From Chitinophagaceae bacterium (GTDB taxonomy: Bacteria; Bacteroidota; Bacteroidia; Chitinophagales; Chitinophagaceae): DNA of 64,000 nucleotides. This document shows positions 9,537 through 18,665 of this stretch, one piece after another. The stretch is from assembly GCA_025360525.1 (NCBI GenBank), contig JANYCA010000058.1, forward strand, positions 1 through 64,000, in the 5' to 3' direction. The translations under genes and the position numbers were made by a program. The notes below the pieces were generated by a model that searched no databases, was not told the origin of the DNA, and saw only the letters and a program-made list of their open reading frames with translations. Each line of letters opens with the position of its first letter. Within the stretch, counting starts at the first letter, position 1.

Positions 9537-10589
9537 CTATTTATTAAATGAAGTTATAAAACCGGTTACCTGCCGGCTAAATTCAGGCGCTTTATCAAAC
9601 AAAAAAACAGGTTCAATTGGTAATACGTAGATCGGGTAGGTAGCTAGTTCCTGTTCAAACTTTTGTAACCGGACGCCGTCTTTTTCGGTAGTTATAATTA
9701 TTTTTTTTTCGGACTTTATTTTTTCAAACTGCTTTTTTATATCCAGCAAATCATCACTATCAAATATGTGATGATCCGGATAGCGAAGCATGTCATAGCT
9801 ATGCACCTGTGAAGTAAGAAAATCTTTTAGTGGCTTGGGATTTGCAATACCACAGATTAATAACACATCTGTGTAGTTGCTGAGTGTAATCAATTCTTTA
9901 CTAAATAAGTGGTAGGTTCTGCCATATAAAATACTACTGAAATACGCCGATTGAGCCGGTTGTAAATTAAGCTCATCTACAATAGCATCCCGTTCATTTA
10001 CGGATAAATCCGGGTTGCATTTTGTTACTATTACTATTTGAGCTCTTTTGGCACTGGATCGTACATCTCTTAAATCTCCTCCCGGCAAGATGAAATCACG
10101 GGTATACAAATCTTTGTATTCAGTAAGCAAAATATTAAGACCGGCTTTTACAGACCTATGTTGAAAGGCATCATCTAAAATGATTACCTGGGTGTTAGGC
10201 CTTTCCTGCAACAAATGCGGAATAGCTACCAATCTTTCCTCTCCCACTGCAACACTAACATCAGGGAACTTTTGATGAAACTGCATCGGCTCATCTCCTA
10301 TTTCCAATGCAGTGGTATTTTTATTTGCAATACCAAATCCTTTGGTTTTTCTTTTGTACCCCCTGCTAATGGTAGCTACAACGTAATCTTCTTTTAATAA
10401 ACGAATCAGGTATTCAACCATGGGCGTTTTTCCGGTACCGCCTACAGCAAGGTTTCCCACACAAATAACCGGAAAATTAAATGCAGCAGATTTTAAAATA
10501 TTTTTATCAAAAAGCCAGTTTCGCAGCCACACCAGCATGCTGTAAATAACAGAAAAAGGAAGTAGCAGGTATCTAAAACTTTTTAGCAA
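9537..10589 (-). CDS. lpxK: tetraacyldisaccharide 4'-kinase (lipid A)
   Basis: This 350-residue inner-membrane kinase phosphorylates the 4' position of the lipid A disaccharide precursor. The N-terminal amphipathic/hydrophobic helix (RYLLLPFSVIYSMLVWLRNW) is followed by the Walker A loop GGTGKTPMVEYL (about 50-61), then RGYKRKT, GDEPMQF and the DDAFQHR motif. These are the LpxK hallmarks in order. The frame starts at a TTG (10589), 17 bases after the stop of the cyclo-ligase gene; no in-frame ATG is visible just upstream, so the exact start is uncertain. It is the last gene of the DUF3822-rsmD-cyclo-ligase-lpxK run and proves an LPS-type outer membrane. Confidence 0.95.
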   Translation of the reverse strand: MLKSFRYLLLPFSVIYSMLVWLRNWLFDKNILKSAAFNFPVICVGNLAVGGTGKTPMVEYLIRLLKEDYVVATISRGYKRKTKGFGIANKNTTALEIGDEPMQFHQKFPDVSVAVGEERLVAIPHLLQERPNTQVIILDDAFQHRSVKAGLNILLTEYKDLYTRDFILPGGDLRDVRSSAKRAQIVIVTKCNPDLSVNERDAIVDELNLQPAQSAYFSSILYGRTYHLFSKELITLSNYTDVLLICGIANPKPLKDFLTSQVHSYDMLRYPDHHIFDSDDLLDIKKQFEKIKSEKKIIITTEKDGVRLQKFEQELATYPIYVLPIEPVFLFDKAPEFSRQVTGFITSFNK

Positions 10590-10606
10590 ACCAGGTAAAT
10601 TGAAGT

Positions 10607-11182
10607 TTAAAAAATATAGATTTTATCGTGTGTAATGCAATAGTCTAGTGGCACATCATAAATATTTGTGTCATGAATAACATCTACCGGTTCAAAATAA
10701 CTAAAGCCAATTTTTAGTACATCGTTGCGGCAACTTTTTAAAAACCGGTCGTAATAACCTTTCCCATAACCAACACGATAACCTTTTGTATCAAAGGCCA
10801 AAAGTGGCACAATTATCATGTCAATATCTTCAGGCGAAACTTCAATACCATCAACGGGTTGACTAAACATAAACGCAGTCTGTTCAAAGAGAGTAGCATC
10901 ATTTACCAAGACGGGCAGCATGGTTGAAACGGCATCAACATCTATAATAAACGGATAAAATAATTGTTGTTCTGCATTTTTAAAATAGCAGTAATCTGTT
11001 ATTTTCTGCGGATCAAATTCGTTCCACTGGGTAATGGGAGCATAAGTCATTATAAATGCTGGTATTTCAACAGGAAGCTTTTGAAACTGTATGAGCAACA
11101 AATCGTCGAGTTTAGCTAACTGTGCATTTGTTAGCTGTTGGCGTTTTTCTTTATAAATATGCCGGAGGTTACTTTTAATCAT
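10607..11182 (-). CDS. 5-formyltetrahydrofolate cyclo-ligase
   Basis: The 191-residue cytosolic enzyme converts 5-formyl-THF to 5,10-methenyl-THF using ATP, returning the storage folate to the one-carbon pool. The diagnostic C-terminal ATP-binding motif is complete: VPLLAFDTKGYRVGYGKGYYDRFL. The N-terminal basic helix (HIYKEKRQQL) also fits the family, and the length is typical. It lies 43 bases after the stop of rsmD and 17 bases before lpxK, all leftward, so it is probably in one operon with them. Confidence 0.93.
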   Translation of the reverse strand: MIKSNLRHIYKEKRQQLTNAQLAKLDDLLLIQFQKLPVEIPAFIMTYAPITQWNEFDPQKITDYCYFKNAEQQLFYPFIIDVDAVSTMLPVLVNDATLFEQTAFMFSQPVDGIEVSPEDIDMIIVPLLAFDTKGYRVGYGKGYYDRFLKSCRNDVLKIGFSYFEPVDVIHDTNIYDVPLDYCITHDKIYIF

Positions 11183-11225
11183 TTCGATAGCTTAAAAAAT
11201 GCAGAAAATTATCCTTCACAATCTA

Positions 11226-11762
11226 CTAGGCTATAAAGATAGAAAAGATTGTAGTGCCATAATTTCTTTCGGCTTTGTAATGCTCAAATTTTTTGTAATC
11301 ATTTCGGGGGGTATGCTCCAACACCAACCAGCCTCCGGGTTTTAATAATTTTTTTTCCAGTATTTGTAGCGGTAAATCATCAATATTACCAAGGGCATAA
11401 GGAGGTCCTGCAAAAATAAAATCATATTGCTCCCGGCAGTTTTCTATAAATTTAAACACATCACTTTTGATCAGTTTAAAATTTTTCAACCCTAATTCTT
11501 TCGATGTCTTTTTAATAAAATCATACATATGATTGTCTTTTTCAACAATCGTAAGGTCTGCTGCACCACGGCTTGCCAATTCGTAACTAATGCAACCGGT
11601 ACCTCCAAATAAATCGAGGGTTTTTAAGTGCTCTAACTCAAGATTGTTTTGCAATACATTAAAAAGGCCTTCTTTGGCAATATCTGTTGTAGGCCGTGTA
11701 TGCGGCATTGAAGCCGGGGGACTTATTTTTCTGCCACCATGCGTTCCGCTGATTATACGCAT
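11226..11762 (-). CDS. rsmD: 16S rRNA (guanine-N2)-methyltransferase RsmD with altered catalytic motif
   Basis: The 178-residue protein opens with MRIISGTHGGRKISPP and RPTTDIAKEGLFNVLQ, the RsmD signature, then the SAM-binding LDLFGGTGCISYELASRGA (about 49-67). The family methylates G966 of 16S rRNA (E. coli numbering) during 30S assembly. The catalytic (D/N)PP(Y/F) motif is read here as GPPY (Gly119-Tyr122; codon GGA), so the usual acidic residue is missing. That may be lineage-specific or may impair the enzyme. The start overlaps the end of the DUF3822 gene by 10 bases, indicating translational coupling. Confidence 0.92.
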   Translation of the reverse strand: MRIISGTHGGRKISPPASMPHTRPTTDIAKEGLFNVLQNNLELEHLKTLDLFGGTGCISYELASRGAADLTIVEKDNHMYDFIKKTSKELGLKNFKLIKSDVFKFIENCREQYDFIFAGPPYALGNIDDLPLQILEKKLLKPGGWLVLEHTPRNDYKKFEHYKAERNYGTTIFSIFIA

Positions 11763-12580
11763 GCGATCAATTCAAATAAATGACTAAAATAATGCATGGG
11801 ATACTGATGGATTTCTTCAGGATAACTAAAATTCTCCGGCAGGGTTCCAAAACTGATTTTAAGAAAATAATTATGGAGTTCCTCGTACAGACTTGATTTT
11901 TGATCAATCATTCCATTCAACTGAAGTTCTACATCATCAGTAGCAATTTCAAAGCTTTCACAAAGTTGCAACAGAAAATAATTGATATCTTCCGGCACTT
12001 TAAAACTATAAGATTGTATGCATTGCAGTTTACCCTCTTTAATGAGCATAGCTGTAAACTGTCCAATGCCAAAAATGCAATACAAATGATGATTTTTAAA
12101 AGTTGATATGGCGGGTAATAATCCATATTGATGCATGCTACTGTCTGCAGAAAACAAGTAGGATAACACGCCATCAATTTGCTTTGGCACAGCATAAATT
12201 GTTTGGATATCTTGCTTATAATTAAAATCGCTGCGAATATAAGCGTCACTAACATCCCCACTGTGTAACTCCAATAGCTCCTTTATATTTGCAGGGTTTA
12301 TAAAATTTTTCGGTACCAGCATGGCGGTTGGAAACGCATAAATAATATTGATTTTAGAAAATTTTTCCTGCAAAATCAAATTGTCGGCAACCGATTGTTT
12401 AATGCACAAAGCAGCTTTATCAAACCCGGTATCAGCAGGATAATGGTAACAAATTAATGCCATGCATTTATCATCTTCACCCAATACCACATAAGATATT
12501 CCCCATAAACTTATCTCAATAACCAGGCGGCTTTGATGTTGTAAATTATCCTTTGATTGTATTATAAAGCTTGGGTTCAA
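11753..12580 (-). CDS. DUF3822 family protein
   Basis: The 275-residue protein matches the Bacteroidota DUF3822 family by size, by its position directly upstream of rsmD, and by an actin/ASKHA-like flavour (repeating beta strands, segments such as RLVIEISLWGISYVVLG and YCIFGIGQFTAMLI). Its biochemical role is unknown. The start appears to be TTG at 12580; an in-frame stop lies four codons upstream. It overlaps rsmD by 10 bases and is divergent from the MATE exporter gene, with only 43 bases between the starts. Confidence 0.75.
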   Translation of the reverse strand: MNPSFIIQSKDNLQHQSRLVIEISLWGISYVVLGEDDKCMALICYHYPADTGFDKAALCIKQSVADNLILQEKFSKINIIYAFPTAMLVPKNFINPANIKELLELHSGDVSDAYIRSDFNYKQDIQTIYAVPKQIDGVLSYLFSADSSMHQYGLLPAISTFKNHHLYCIFGIGQFTAMLIKEGKLQCIQSYSFKVPEDINYFLLQLCESFEIATDDVELQLNGMIDQKSSLYEELHNYFLKISFGTLPENFSYPEEIHQYPMHYFSHLFELIACV

Positions 12581-12583
12581 TGG

Positions 12584-12616
12584 TTGTATTTAGGTAGGCA
12601 AAAAAAGATATTTTTG
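12584..12616 (+). promoter_or_regulatory. candidate promoter of the MATE gene, nearly leaderless
   Basis: A TATTTTTG box (12609-12616) fits TAnnTTTG, and TTG at 12584-12586 could be the -33 element, although the 22-base gap is long. The box ends only 7 bases before the ATG at 12624, so the mRNA would have almost no leader. Confidence 0.45.
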
Positions 12617-12623
12617 CAAACTT

Positions 12624-13997
12624 ATGGAAAGTGGAGCATCAATAAAGGATTTAAAAATACAAGTAACCAATAAACAGATATTATCTATTGCGTTGCCCCT
12701 AACCTTTGCCATACTGGTTCCACAAATTAACATGCTTACTAACAGCATTTTTTTAGGACACCTTAGCATTGAAGCATTGGGAAACGCAGGTATAACAGGT
12801 GTTTTCTATTTAATTTTTGCCGTGGCCGGACATGGCTTAAACAGTGGCATACAATCGGTTTTCTCCAGACATGCCGGCAGCGATGATACCGGGGCTTTTA
12901 AAATTATTTTAGCACAGGGCATCCGAATCAGTATTCAATATGCCTGCATAGGAATATTGATTACCTGGTTGATAGCTCCCTATATTTTGCATGCTGTGGC
13001 CGACCCAACGGCATATCCGCAGGAAATATCTTTTTTAAAAATAAGAATTTTCGGACTGCCCTTTTTATACCTCTTTCAAATGGGAAATGCTTTTTTGGTG
13101 TCTTCACTCAACAGCCGTTATCTTATTTTCGGCTTTATTGCAGAAACAGTGGTAAATGTCGTTTTAGATTACCTGCTGATTTTTGGCCATGCTGGTTTTC
13201 CTGCTATGGGTTTTAATGGTGCCGCAGTTGCTTCTGTAATTGCTGAGTTCAGCGGATTTGTTGTTGTATTGTTTGTGTTACATAAAACGGGTTTAAAAAA
13301 ACAATATGCGTTGTTGCAAAATTTTAAATTTCACCGATCAACTTCAAAAGAGATTATCCGTATTGCAACACCACTTATTTTTCAGTTTGTAATAAGCGTT
13401 ACCACCTGGCTTACTTTCTTTTTTCTAATTGAAGCAAGGCACGATGAAACAGCCAAGGCCATCAGCAATACCATGCGAAATATTTTTGGATTTATCGGGG
13501 TTTTTGTTTGGGCTTTTTCTGCTACCTGCAACAATATGGTCAGTAATTTAATGGGTCAAAAAAAGCAATACAAAGTGATAGAGGCTATCAATAAAATTAT
13601 GATCTGGAGCATTGGCGCCTGTTTGTTTATGTGTGCTGCCATTAACATTTTTCCTGTTCCATTTTTCGCACTCTTTGGGCAGGATGAAAGTTTTATAGCA
13701 CAAGGCATCCCGGTATTAAGAATGGTATCTGCTGGTTTAATGATTATGAGTATTGCCAATATCTGGCTCAATGGCGTTACGGGTACCGGTAAAACAACCA
13801 TCAACCTGGCTATTGAAATAATTGCCATTGCTATTTACCTTGTTTATACCTGGATATTTATGAAGGTTAATTACATATCGTTGTCGATGGCATGGAGTAA
13901 CGAGTTGATTTACTGGACTTGTATTTTCCTTATGTCTTTTGGATATATTAAAAGCGGCAGTTGGAAAACAAATGGTACGCCTGCAGAGAAAACATAA
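12624..13997 (+). CDS. MATE-family multidrug efflux transporter
   Basis: The 457-residue inner-membrane protein has twelve predicted segments in two homologous halves, the standard MATE plan. Visible family patterns include LPLTFAILVPQINMLTNSIF near the N-terminus and GFNGAAVASVIAEF at the end of the first half. These antiporters export cationic drugs or metabolites in exchange for Na+ or H+. The substrate is not predictable. It may be monocistronic: it is divergent from DUF3822 and convergent with der, with a hairpin terminator between them. Confidence 0.9.
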   Translation: MESGASIKDLKIQVTNKQILSIALPLTFAILVPQINMLTNSIFLGHLSIEALGNAGITGVFYLIFAVAGHGLNSGIQSVFSRHAGSDDTGAFKIILAQGIRISIQYACIGILITWLIAPYILHAVADPTAYPQEISFLKIRIFGLPFLYLFQMGNAFLVSSLNSRYLIFGFIAETVVNVVLDYLLIFGHAGFPAMGFNGAAVASVIAEFSGFVVVLFVLHKTGLKKQYALLQNFKFHRSTSKEIIRIATPLIFQFVISVTTWLTFFFLIEARHDETAKAISNTMRNIFGFIGVFVWAFSATCNNMVSNLMGQKKQYKVIEAINKIMIWSIGACLFMCAAINIFPVPFFALFGQDESFIAQGIPVLRMVSAGLMIMSIANIWLNGVTGTGKTTINLAIEIIAIAIYLVYTWIFMKVNYISLSMAWSNELIYWTCIFLMSFGYIKSGSWKTNGTPAEKT

Positions 13998-14036
13998 AAA
14001 AACGGTTAGCAGAATTTTAATTTAACTGCTAACCGA
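13996..14036 (-). terminator. terminator of der (hairpin between convergent genes)
   Basis: A perfect ten-pair stem CGGTTAGCAG/CTGCTAACCG (14003-14012 with 14026-14035) is followed on the minus strand by a run of seven T. It lies 24 bases past the der stop. Its plus-strand tail is weaker, but the hairpin could also stop MATE transcription. Confidence 0.8.
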
Positions 14037-14059
14037 ATAATTATTTATAAAAAAGACAC

Positions 14060-15367
14060 CTATTTCTTTCTAAAGAAAATTCTGATGGGTACGCCCGTAA
14101 GTTTAAAGTTCTGTCGTAGTTGATTTTCAAGATAATTCTTATACGGTGCTTTAATTTCGTCGGGGTAATTACAGAAAAACGCAAACGATGGCACTACCAC
14201 TGGTAATTGGGTTACGTATTTAATTTTAACCTGGTTGCCCCTTACCACCGGCGCATGATAAGCCTCAACTGCCTTCAGCATAATATCATTTAGTTTTGAT
14301 GTTGCAATGCGCTGGCTGCGGCTTTCATACACTTCCAGCGCCAGTTCGATTGCTTTATGAATTCTCACTTTTTCGGTAGCAGAAATAAACAGAACAGGCA
14401 CATCTGTAAATGGCGCAAGTTTCTTTTTTAAAGCTGCTTCATAATCTCTTGCAGTATTGGTTTCTTTGGGCATCACATCCCATTTATTTACCAGTACAAC
14501 AACACCCTTGCCCTTTTTTACTGCCATAGCAAATATGCTGAGATCCTGCGCTGTAATTCCTTTTTCAGCATCCAGTACCAACATACACACATCTGCTTCG
14601 TCCATAGCACGAATGGCCCTGATTACAGAGTAAAATTCAAGGTCTTCATTTACCTTGGTTTTGCGCCTGATACCTGCTGTATCAATCAACACAAATTCTT
14701 TATTAAACAATTTGTAATTGGTGTGGATAGTGTCCCTGGTGGTACCTGCTATGTTGCTAACAATGGTACGCTCCTGCCCTATCAGGGCATTTAATAAAGA
14801 TGATTTACCCACATTTGGTTGCCCTATGATGGAAAATTTGGGCAATGGAACTTCCTCCGGTACGCTATCATCGTCTTTCATTAAAGCTGTGATATCATCC
14901 AGTAAATCGCCGGTACCAGTGCCACTAATGGAAGAAAGAAAATGTATTTTATCAAATCCAAGACTGTAAAATTCAGATGCTTCCAGCAACCTGTCGTGGT
15001 TATCTACTTTATTAACCACGAGAAAAACCGGCTTATTGGTTTTCCGAAGCATTTGTGTCATTGCTTCATCCAAATCGGTAATGCCGGTAGCAACATCTAC
15101 CATAAAAACGATTACATCGGTTTCTTCCAACGCAATCAATACCTGCTTGCGAATTTCTTTTTCAAATACATCTTCACTTTTTGGAACAAATCCTCCCGTG
15201 TCAATTACGTTAAATGATTTGCCGTTCCATTCTGCTACGCCGTATTGCCTGTCTCTTGTTACGCCGCTGATATCATCTACAATCGCTTTGCGCTGCTCCA
15301 GCATGCGGTTAAAAAATGTACTCTTGCCAACATTTGGCCTGCCTACAACGGCTACTGTAAAACTCAT
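14060..15367 (-). CDS. der: ribosome-assembly GTPase Der (EngA)
   Basis: The 435-residue protein has two consecutive GTPase domains and a C-terminal KH-like domain. G1 of domain 1 is GRPNVGKSTFFNRM, with DTGGF and NKVD; domain 2 has GQPNVGKSSLLNAL, DTAGIRRKTKV and NKWD. The tandem-G arrangement is unique to Der, an essential factor for 50S subunit maturation. It lies downstream of era on the same strand, 230 bases away. Confidence 0.97.
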   Translation of the reverse strand: MSFTVAVVGRPNVGKSTFFNRMLEQRKAIVDDISGVTRDRQYGVAEWNGKSFNVIDTGGFVPKSEDVFEKEIRKQVLIALEETDVIVFMVDVATGITDLDEAMTQMLRKTNKPVFLVVNKVDNHDRLLEASEFYSLGFDKIHFLSSISGTGTGDLLDDITALMKDDDSVPEEVPLPKFSIIGQPNVGKSSLLNALIGQERTIVSNIAGTTRDTIHTNYKLFNKEFVLIDTAGIRRKTKVNEDLEFYSVIRAIRAMDEADVCMLVLDAEKGITAQDLSIFAMAVKKGKGVVVLVNKWDVMPKETNTARDYEAALKKKLAPFTDVPVLFISATEKVRIHKAIELALEVYESRSQRIATSKLNDIMLKAVEAYHAPVVRGNQVKIKYVTQLPVVVPSFAFFCNYPDEIKAPYKNYLENQLRQNFKLTGVPIRIFFRKK

Positions 15368-15597
15368 AAATATTCCTCCTCTGCCCTTAAAAGCGAACTG
15401 TATAAGTCCGTTTCCTTTAAAGACCTTTTTATTTTTATTGCTTCAGGATGTAATATCCTAAAGTACCCTGGTTATTCGTTATTGCGTGATACCGCTGTTG
15501 ATACTGATTTGTACTAAGAACTATTTGACCTACACTTAAAAACCATTAATATGCAGGAAACAATGACTTTTAGCAGGCCTATCTTACCAACCAATTT

Positions 15598-16464
15598 TTA
15601 ATACCCATATTCTTTTAATTGTAGATCATTGTCCCGCCACTTTGGACGCACTTTAACGAACAACTCCAAAAAAACTTTACTTCCTAAAAACTCCTCGATA
15701 TCTTTTCTTGCCAACGTACCCAATTGCTTAATCATTTTTCCACCCTCACCCAGTATAATTCCTTTTTGGGTTTCCCTGTGTACTATTACGTCCGCAACTA
15801 TTTTAATCAGGGTACTTTTTTCTTTAAACTCCTGCACCAGCACGGTTGCATGGTAAGGAATTTCTTCCTCGTACAAGGTGAATATTTTTTCCCGGATTAT
15901 TTCACTCACGAAAAATTTGGTAGGTAAATCACTTATATCGTCCCCTTCAAAAAAGGGAACACCTTCGGGCAAATACGTTAATATACTTTGAAGCAATTCA
16001 TCGATACCTTTTTTCTTTAAGGCAGAGATACTTACTATTTCTTTGCAATAACGCTGATCCTTATAAAATGCTTTAAGCGTTTCAAGGGCTTCATCACTTA
16101 CCTTATCAATTTTGTTTAAAACCACAATAGCCGGGGCTTTTAAGCGTAGCGCTGAAAATATGGCGCTGCTTTCCGCCTGATCTTCCCTGGCATCTGTAAT
16201 CAACAATGCTACATCCGCATCTTCCAGGCTGCCTTTAACAGCCTGCATCATTTTCTCGTGCAATTTGTATTTGGGTTCGATTATGCCCGGAGTGTCAGAA
16301 AAAATTATCTGGTATTCTTTTTCAGTTAGAATTGCTTTAATACGATGCCGGGTAGTTTGCACTTTATGGGAAACAATCGCCATTTTTTCCTTCATCAATG
16401 CATTCAGCAAAGTACTTTTTCCTGCATTTGGCTTACCAAATATGTTTACAAAACCTGATTTCAC
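15598..16464 (-). CDS. era: GTPase Era, 16S rRNA/30S assembly factor
   Basis: The 288-residue protein shows G1 GKPNAGKSTLLNALM, switch KVQTTRHRIKAIL, G3 DTPGI and G4 NKID. A C-terminal KH domain holds GIILGEGGKMIKQLG, which binds the 3' end of 16S rRNA. Length and order are standard for Era. The frame starts with GTG (16464), which reads directly into the conserved SGFVNIFGKPNAGKS N-terminus, so no better start is needed. Confidence 0.97.
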   Translation of the reverse strand: MKSGFVNIFGKPNAGKSTLLNALMKEKMAIVSHKVQTTRHRIKAILTEKEYQIIFSDTPGIIEPKYKLHEKMMQAVKGSLEDADVALLITDAREDQAESSAIFSALRLKAPAIVVLNKIDKVSDEALETLKAFYKDQRYCKEIVSISALKKKGIDELLQSILTYLPEGVPFFEGDDISDLPTKFFVSEIIREKIFTLYEEEIPYHATVLVQEFKEKSTLIKIVADVIVHRETQKGIILGEGGKMIKQLGTLARKDIEEFLGSKVFLELFVKVRPKWRDNDLQLKEYGY

Positions 16465-16594
16465 TTTCTAATTTTGGCAATAATAAACCAAAAGCACGAC
16501 TTGAAGGCTGCTTTATGATATTGTTTTGGCTATTCGCCTAATAGGCTTTAAAATGCCGACCAATCAAATCTGAATAAAAAAACCAGCAATAAAA

Positions 16595-17998
16595 TCAGTC
16601 ATTCAGCCATTCGGTATGATATTTTTTGCCAGTGCTGTCGTCTTTGCGCAGGTAGGTATGGGCGCCAAAAAAATCCCGTTGCGCCTGGATAATATTGGCA
16701 CTTGACTGCTCCTGGGTGTAGGCATGGAGATAATGCACGGCACTTGCCATGCAAGGAACAGCCACTCTGTTGGTGGTTGCAAGTGCTACCATCTTGGTGA
16801 AGCTGGAATAGTGGTAATTTACTTCGTTGATAATAGAACTGTGCTGCAAAACCTTATTATTTTCTATAAGCAGATTTTGTAAATTAACCATCAATTCGGA
16901 ACGGATGATGCACCCATTGGTCCATATTCTGGCCAGTTCCGGCAAATTAATACTCCAGTTATATTTTTCGGATGCAGCTTCAATTAAATGAAACCCCTGG
17001 TGATGATTAATAATCCTCGCCACCCGGTAGGCATTAAATAATTCGTTGGTGTTTATAAATGCTGCATCCTGCTTAAGGGGGTACAACGCAGCTGCAGTTG
17101 TACGTTCACCTAAAAGCTCAGATTGATACCTGGCAAATAAAGCAGCCGTTAAAGTTGGCACCGGCACACCCAACTCACATGCGGCAACCGTTGTCCAGCC
17201 CCCGGTTCCTTTGTTTCCAGCTTTATCAAGTATTTTATCAATCAGCCATTCATCTCCTTCTTTTTTCTGCAACACGTCTACTGTGATTTCCAGCAAATAG
17301 CTGTTTAAATTGGTAGCTAACTGGGATTTAAACAAACCGGCAATCTCATCCGGACTGTATTTACAGATAAATCTTAATATAGAATAGACTTCCGCCAGCA
17401 ACTGCATTTCTGCATATTCAATACCATTATGTACCATTTTTACAAAATGGCCGGCACCCCCAATGCCAATAAAAGCACAGCAGGGATATTGTTGAATATC
17501 TTTTGCTGCAATACTTTCCAAATATTCCTCTACCAGGTTGTAACCATCAACTGATCCGCCTGCCATGATGGATGGCCCTTTTAATGCGCCTTCTTCCCCA
17601 CCGGACACACCAATTCCCATATAGAAAATACCAGCTTGTTCCAGCTGTTTGCAGCGACGTTCCGTATCCTTGTAAAATGAATTACCACCATCCATCAGCA
17701 CGTCACCGGCAGACAGATGAGGTAGCAGCGAAGCAATCATATCATCAACAGCGTCGCCCGCCGGTACCATCATGAATATTTTTCGTGGCAACGCTACCGA
17801 TGCTACAAAAGGAGCTATTTCCTGGAAGCCGGAAGCGTTTGCCAGTACTTCATGCTCAGCAATAAAACCGGTTGCTACGTTTTCTTCCGTAACGGGTACA
17901 AACCGATTGTAAAGCGACAGGCGAAAGCCTTTACCAGCAAGGTTCCGGCAAAGGCTTTTACCCATTACACCGAGTCCGATTAATCCAAATTCCTGCAT
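16595..17998 (-). CDS. gnd: 6-phosphogluconate dehydrogenase (decarboxylating)
   Basis: The longest frame begins at 18148 but would overlap gntK, and the first 50 residues have no family resemblance. I chose ATG 17998, giving 467 residues, the usual length. The product starts MQEFGLIGLGVMGKSLCRNL with the Rossmann GxGxxG, then MDGGNSFYKDTERR, GVSGGEEGALKGPSIMAGG and GHFVKMVHNGIEYAEMQL with the catalytic Lys/His/Asn set, and a C-terminal KGTGGWTTVAACELGVPVP. The enzyme oxidises and decarboxylates 6-phosphogluconate to ribulose-5-phosphate with NADP+. gntK lies 7 bases upstream, so gluconate kinase and its consuming enzyme are co-expressed. Confidence 0.96.
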   Translation of the reverse strand: MQEFGLIGLGVMGKSLCRNLAGKGFRLSLYNRFVPVTEENVATGFIAEHEVLANASGFQEIAPFVASVALPRKIFMMVPAGDAVDDMIASLLPHLSAGDVLMDGGNSFYKDTERRCKQLEQAGIFYMGIGVSGGEEGALKGPSIMAGGSVDGYNLVEEYLESIAAKDIQQYPCCAFIGIGGAGHFVKMVHNGIEYAEMQLLAEVYSILRFICKYSPDEIAGLFKSQLATNLNSYLLEITVDVLQKKEGDEWLIDKILDKAGNKGTGGWTTVAACELGVPVPTLTAALFARYQSELLGERTTAAALYPLKQDAAFINTNELFNAYRVARIINHHQGFHLIEAASEKYNWSINLPELARIWTNGCIIRSELMVNLQNLLIENNKVLQHSSIINEVNYHYSSFTKMVALATTNRVAVPCMASAVHYLHAYTQEQSSANIIQAQRDFFGAHTYLRKDDSTGKKYHTEWLND

Positions 17999-18005
17999 GT
18001 GGTAT

Positions 18006-18494
18006 TTATATTTTTGATATGATAAAATCAACAATTGATGTTGGCTGTAGGGTGATAGCGACTTCAATGCAACCAACCGGCATTTCAAGAATATCAAACT
18101 GAGATTGAAGTAAATCAGTTGGCATAAAATGACCTGTCCTTTTTTCAAGCCTGCGCCTGATTGTATTAAAATCTCCTTTTAAAAAAAACCAGCAGCATTG
18201 ATTTTCCAGCTGCCTACCCAGTATTTTTCTATACGCCTCTTTTAAAGCTGAACAGGCAATTATAATGCTGTGATTTTTTATTTGATCTAAAACAAATGTA
18301 TGAATATTGTTTAGCCAGGGCAACCTGTCCCCATCGGATAATTGTTGCCCGGCTTTCATTTTGTTGATATTTTCCGACGGATGAAAGCTGTCTGCATCAT
18401 AAAACGCATAGCCTGTTTTTGCTGAAAGCAAGTTGCCAATGGTGGTTTTGCCAGTACCACTCACACCCATAATGTATATAACACGTTTGGTCAA
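18006..18494 (-). CDS. gntK: gluconokinase
   Basis: The frame contains IYIMGVSGTGKTTIGNLL, AFYDADSFHPSENINKM, GDRLPWL and SALKEAYRKIL, the ordered signature of GntK-type gluconate kinases, which make 6-phosphogluconate with ATP. The start is uncertain. The longest frame uses TTG at 18530 and adds an odd Lys/Leu leader. TTG at 18494 gives MTKRVIYIMGVSGTGK, the usual N-terminus and my choice (162 residues). ATG at 18470 would delete the first beta strand. The stop lies 7 bases before the gnd start. No transporter adjoins; the GntP-family gene at 304 could supply gluconate but is distant. Confidence 0.92.
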   Translation of the reverse strand: MTKRVIYIMGVSGTGKTTIGNLLSAKTGYAFYDADSFHPSENINKMKAGQQLSDGDRLPWLNNIHTFVLDQIKNHSIIIACSALKEAYRKILGRQLENQCCWFFLKGDFNTIRRRLEKRTGHFMPTDLLQSQFDILEMPVGCIEVAITLQPTSIVDFIISKI

Positions 18495-18617
18495 TTTATT
18501 AATTAATTTTTTAGATAAATATAGCAACAATAAAATCTGAATTTTATTTCGGCTGCAAATTTGTTGGCAGAACCTTTTGTTTGCATTTTATTGAAATAAT
18601 AATGCGATAAAACTTAC

Positions 18618-18645
18618 AAAAAAAAGGGGGCGAAAACCGCCCCCA
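18618..18645 (-). terminator. intrinsic terminator of the T9SS protein gene
   Basis: The minus strand reads GGGGGCGGTTTTCGCCCCC followed by eight T, a strong GC stem with a four-base loop. It lies about 20 bases after the stop at 18666. Confidence 0.9.
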
Positions 18646-18665
18646 TAATCTTGAATAAATAATCT

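Noticed and set aside
18006..18148. Longer start for 6-phosphogluconate dehydrogenase at 18148
   Set aside because: It would overlap gntK and adds 50 residues absent from the family; ATG 17998 fits exactly.
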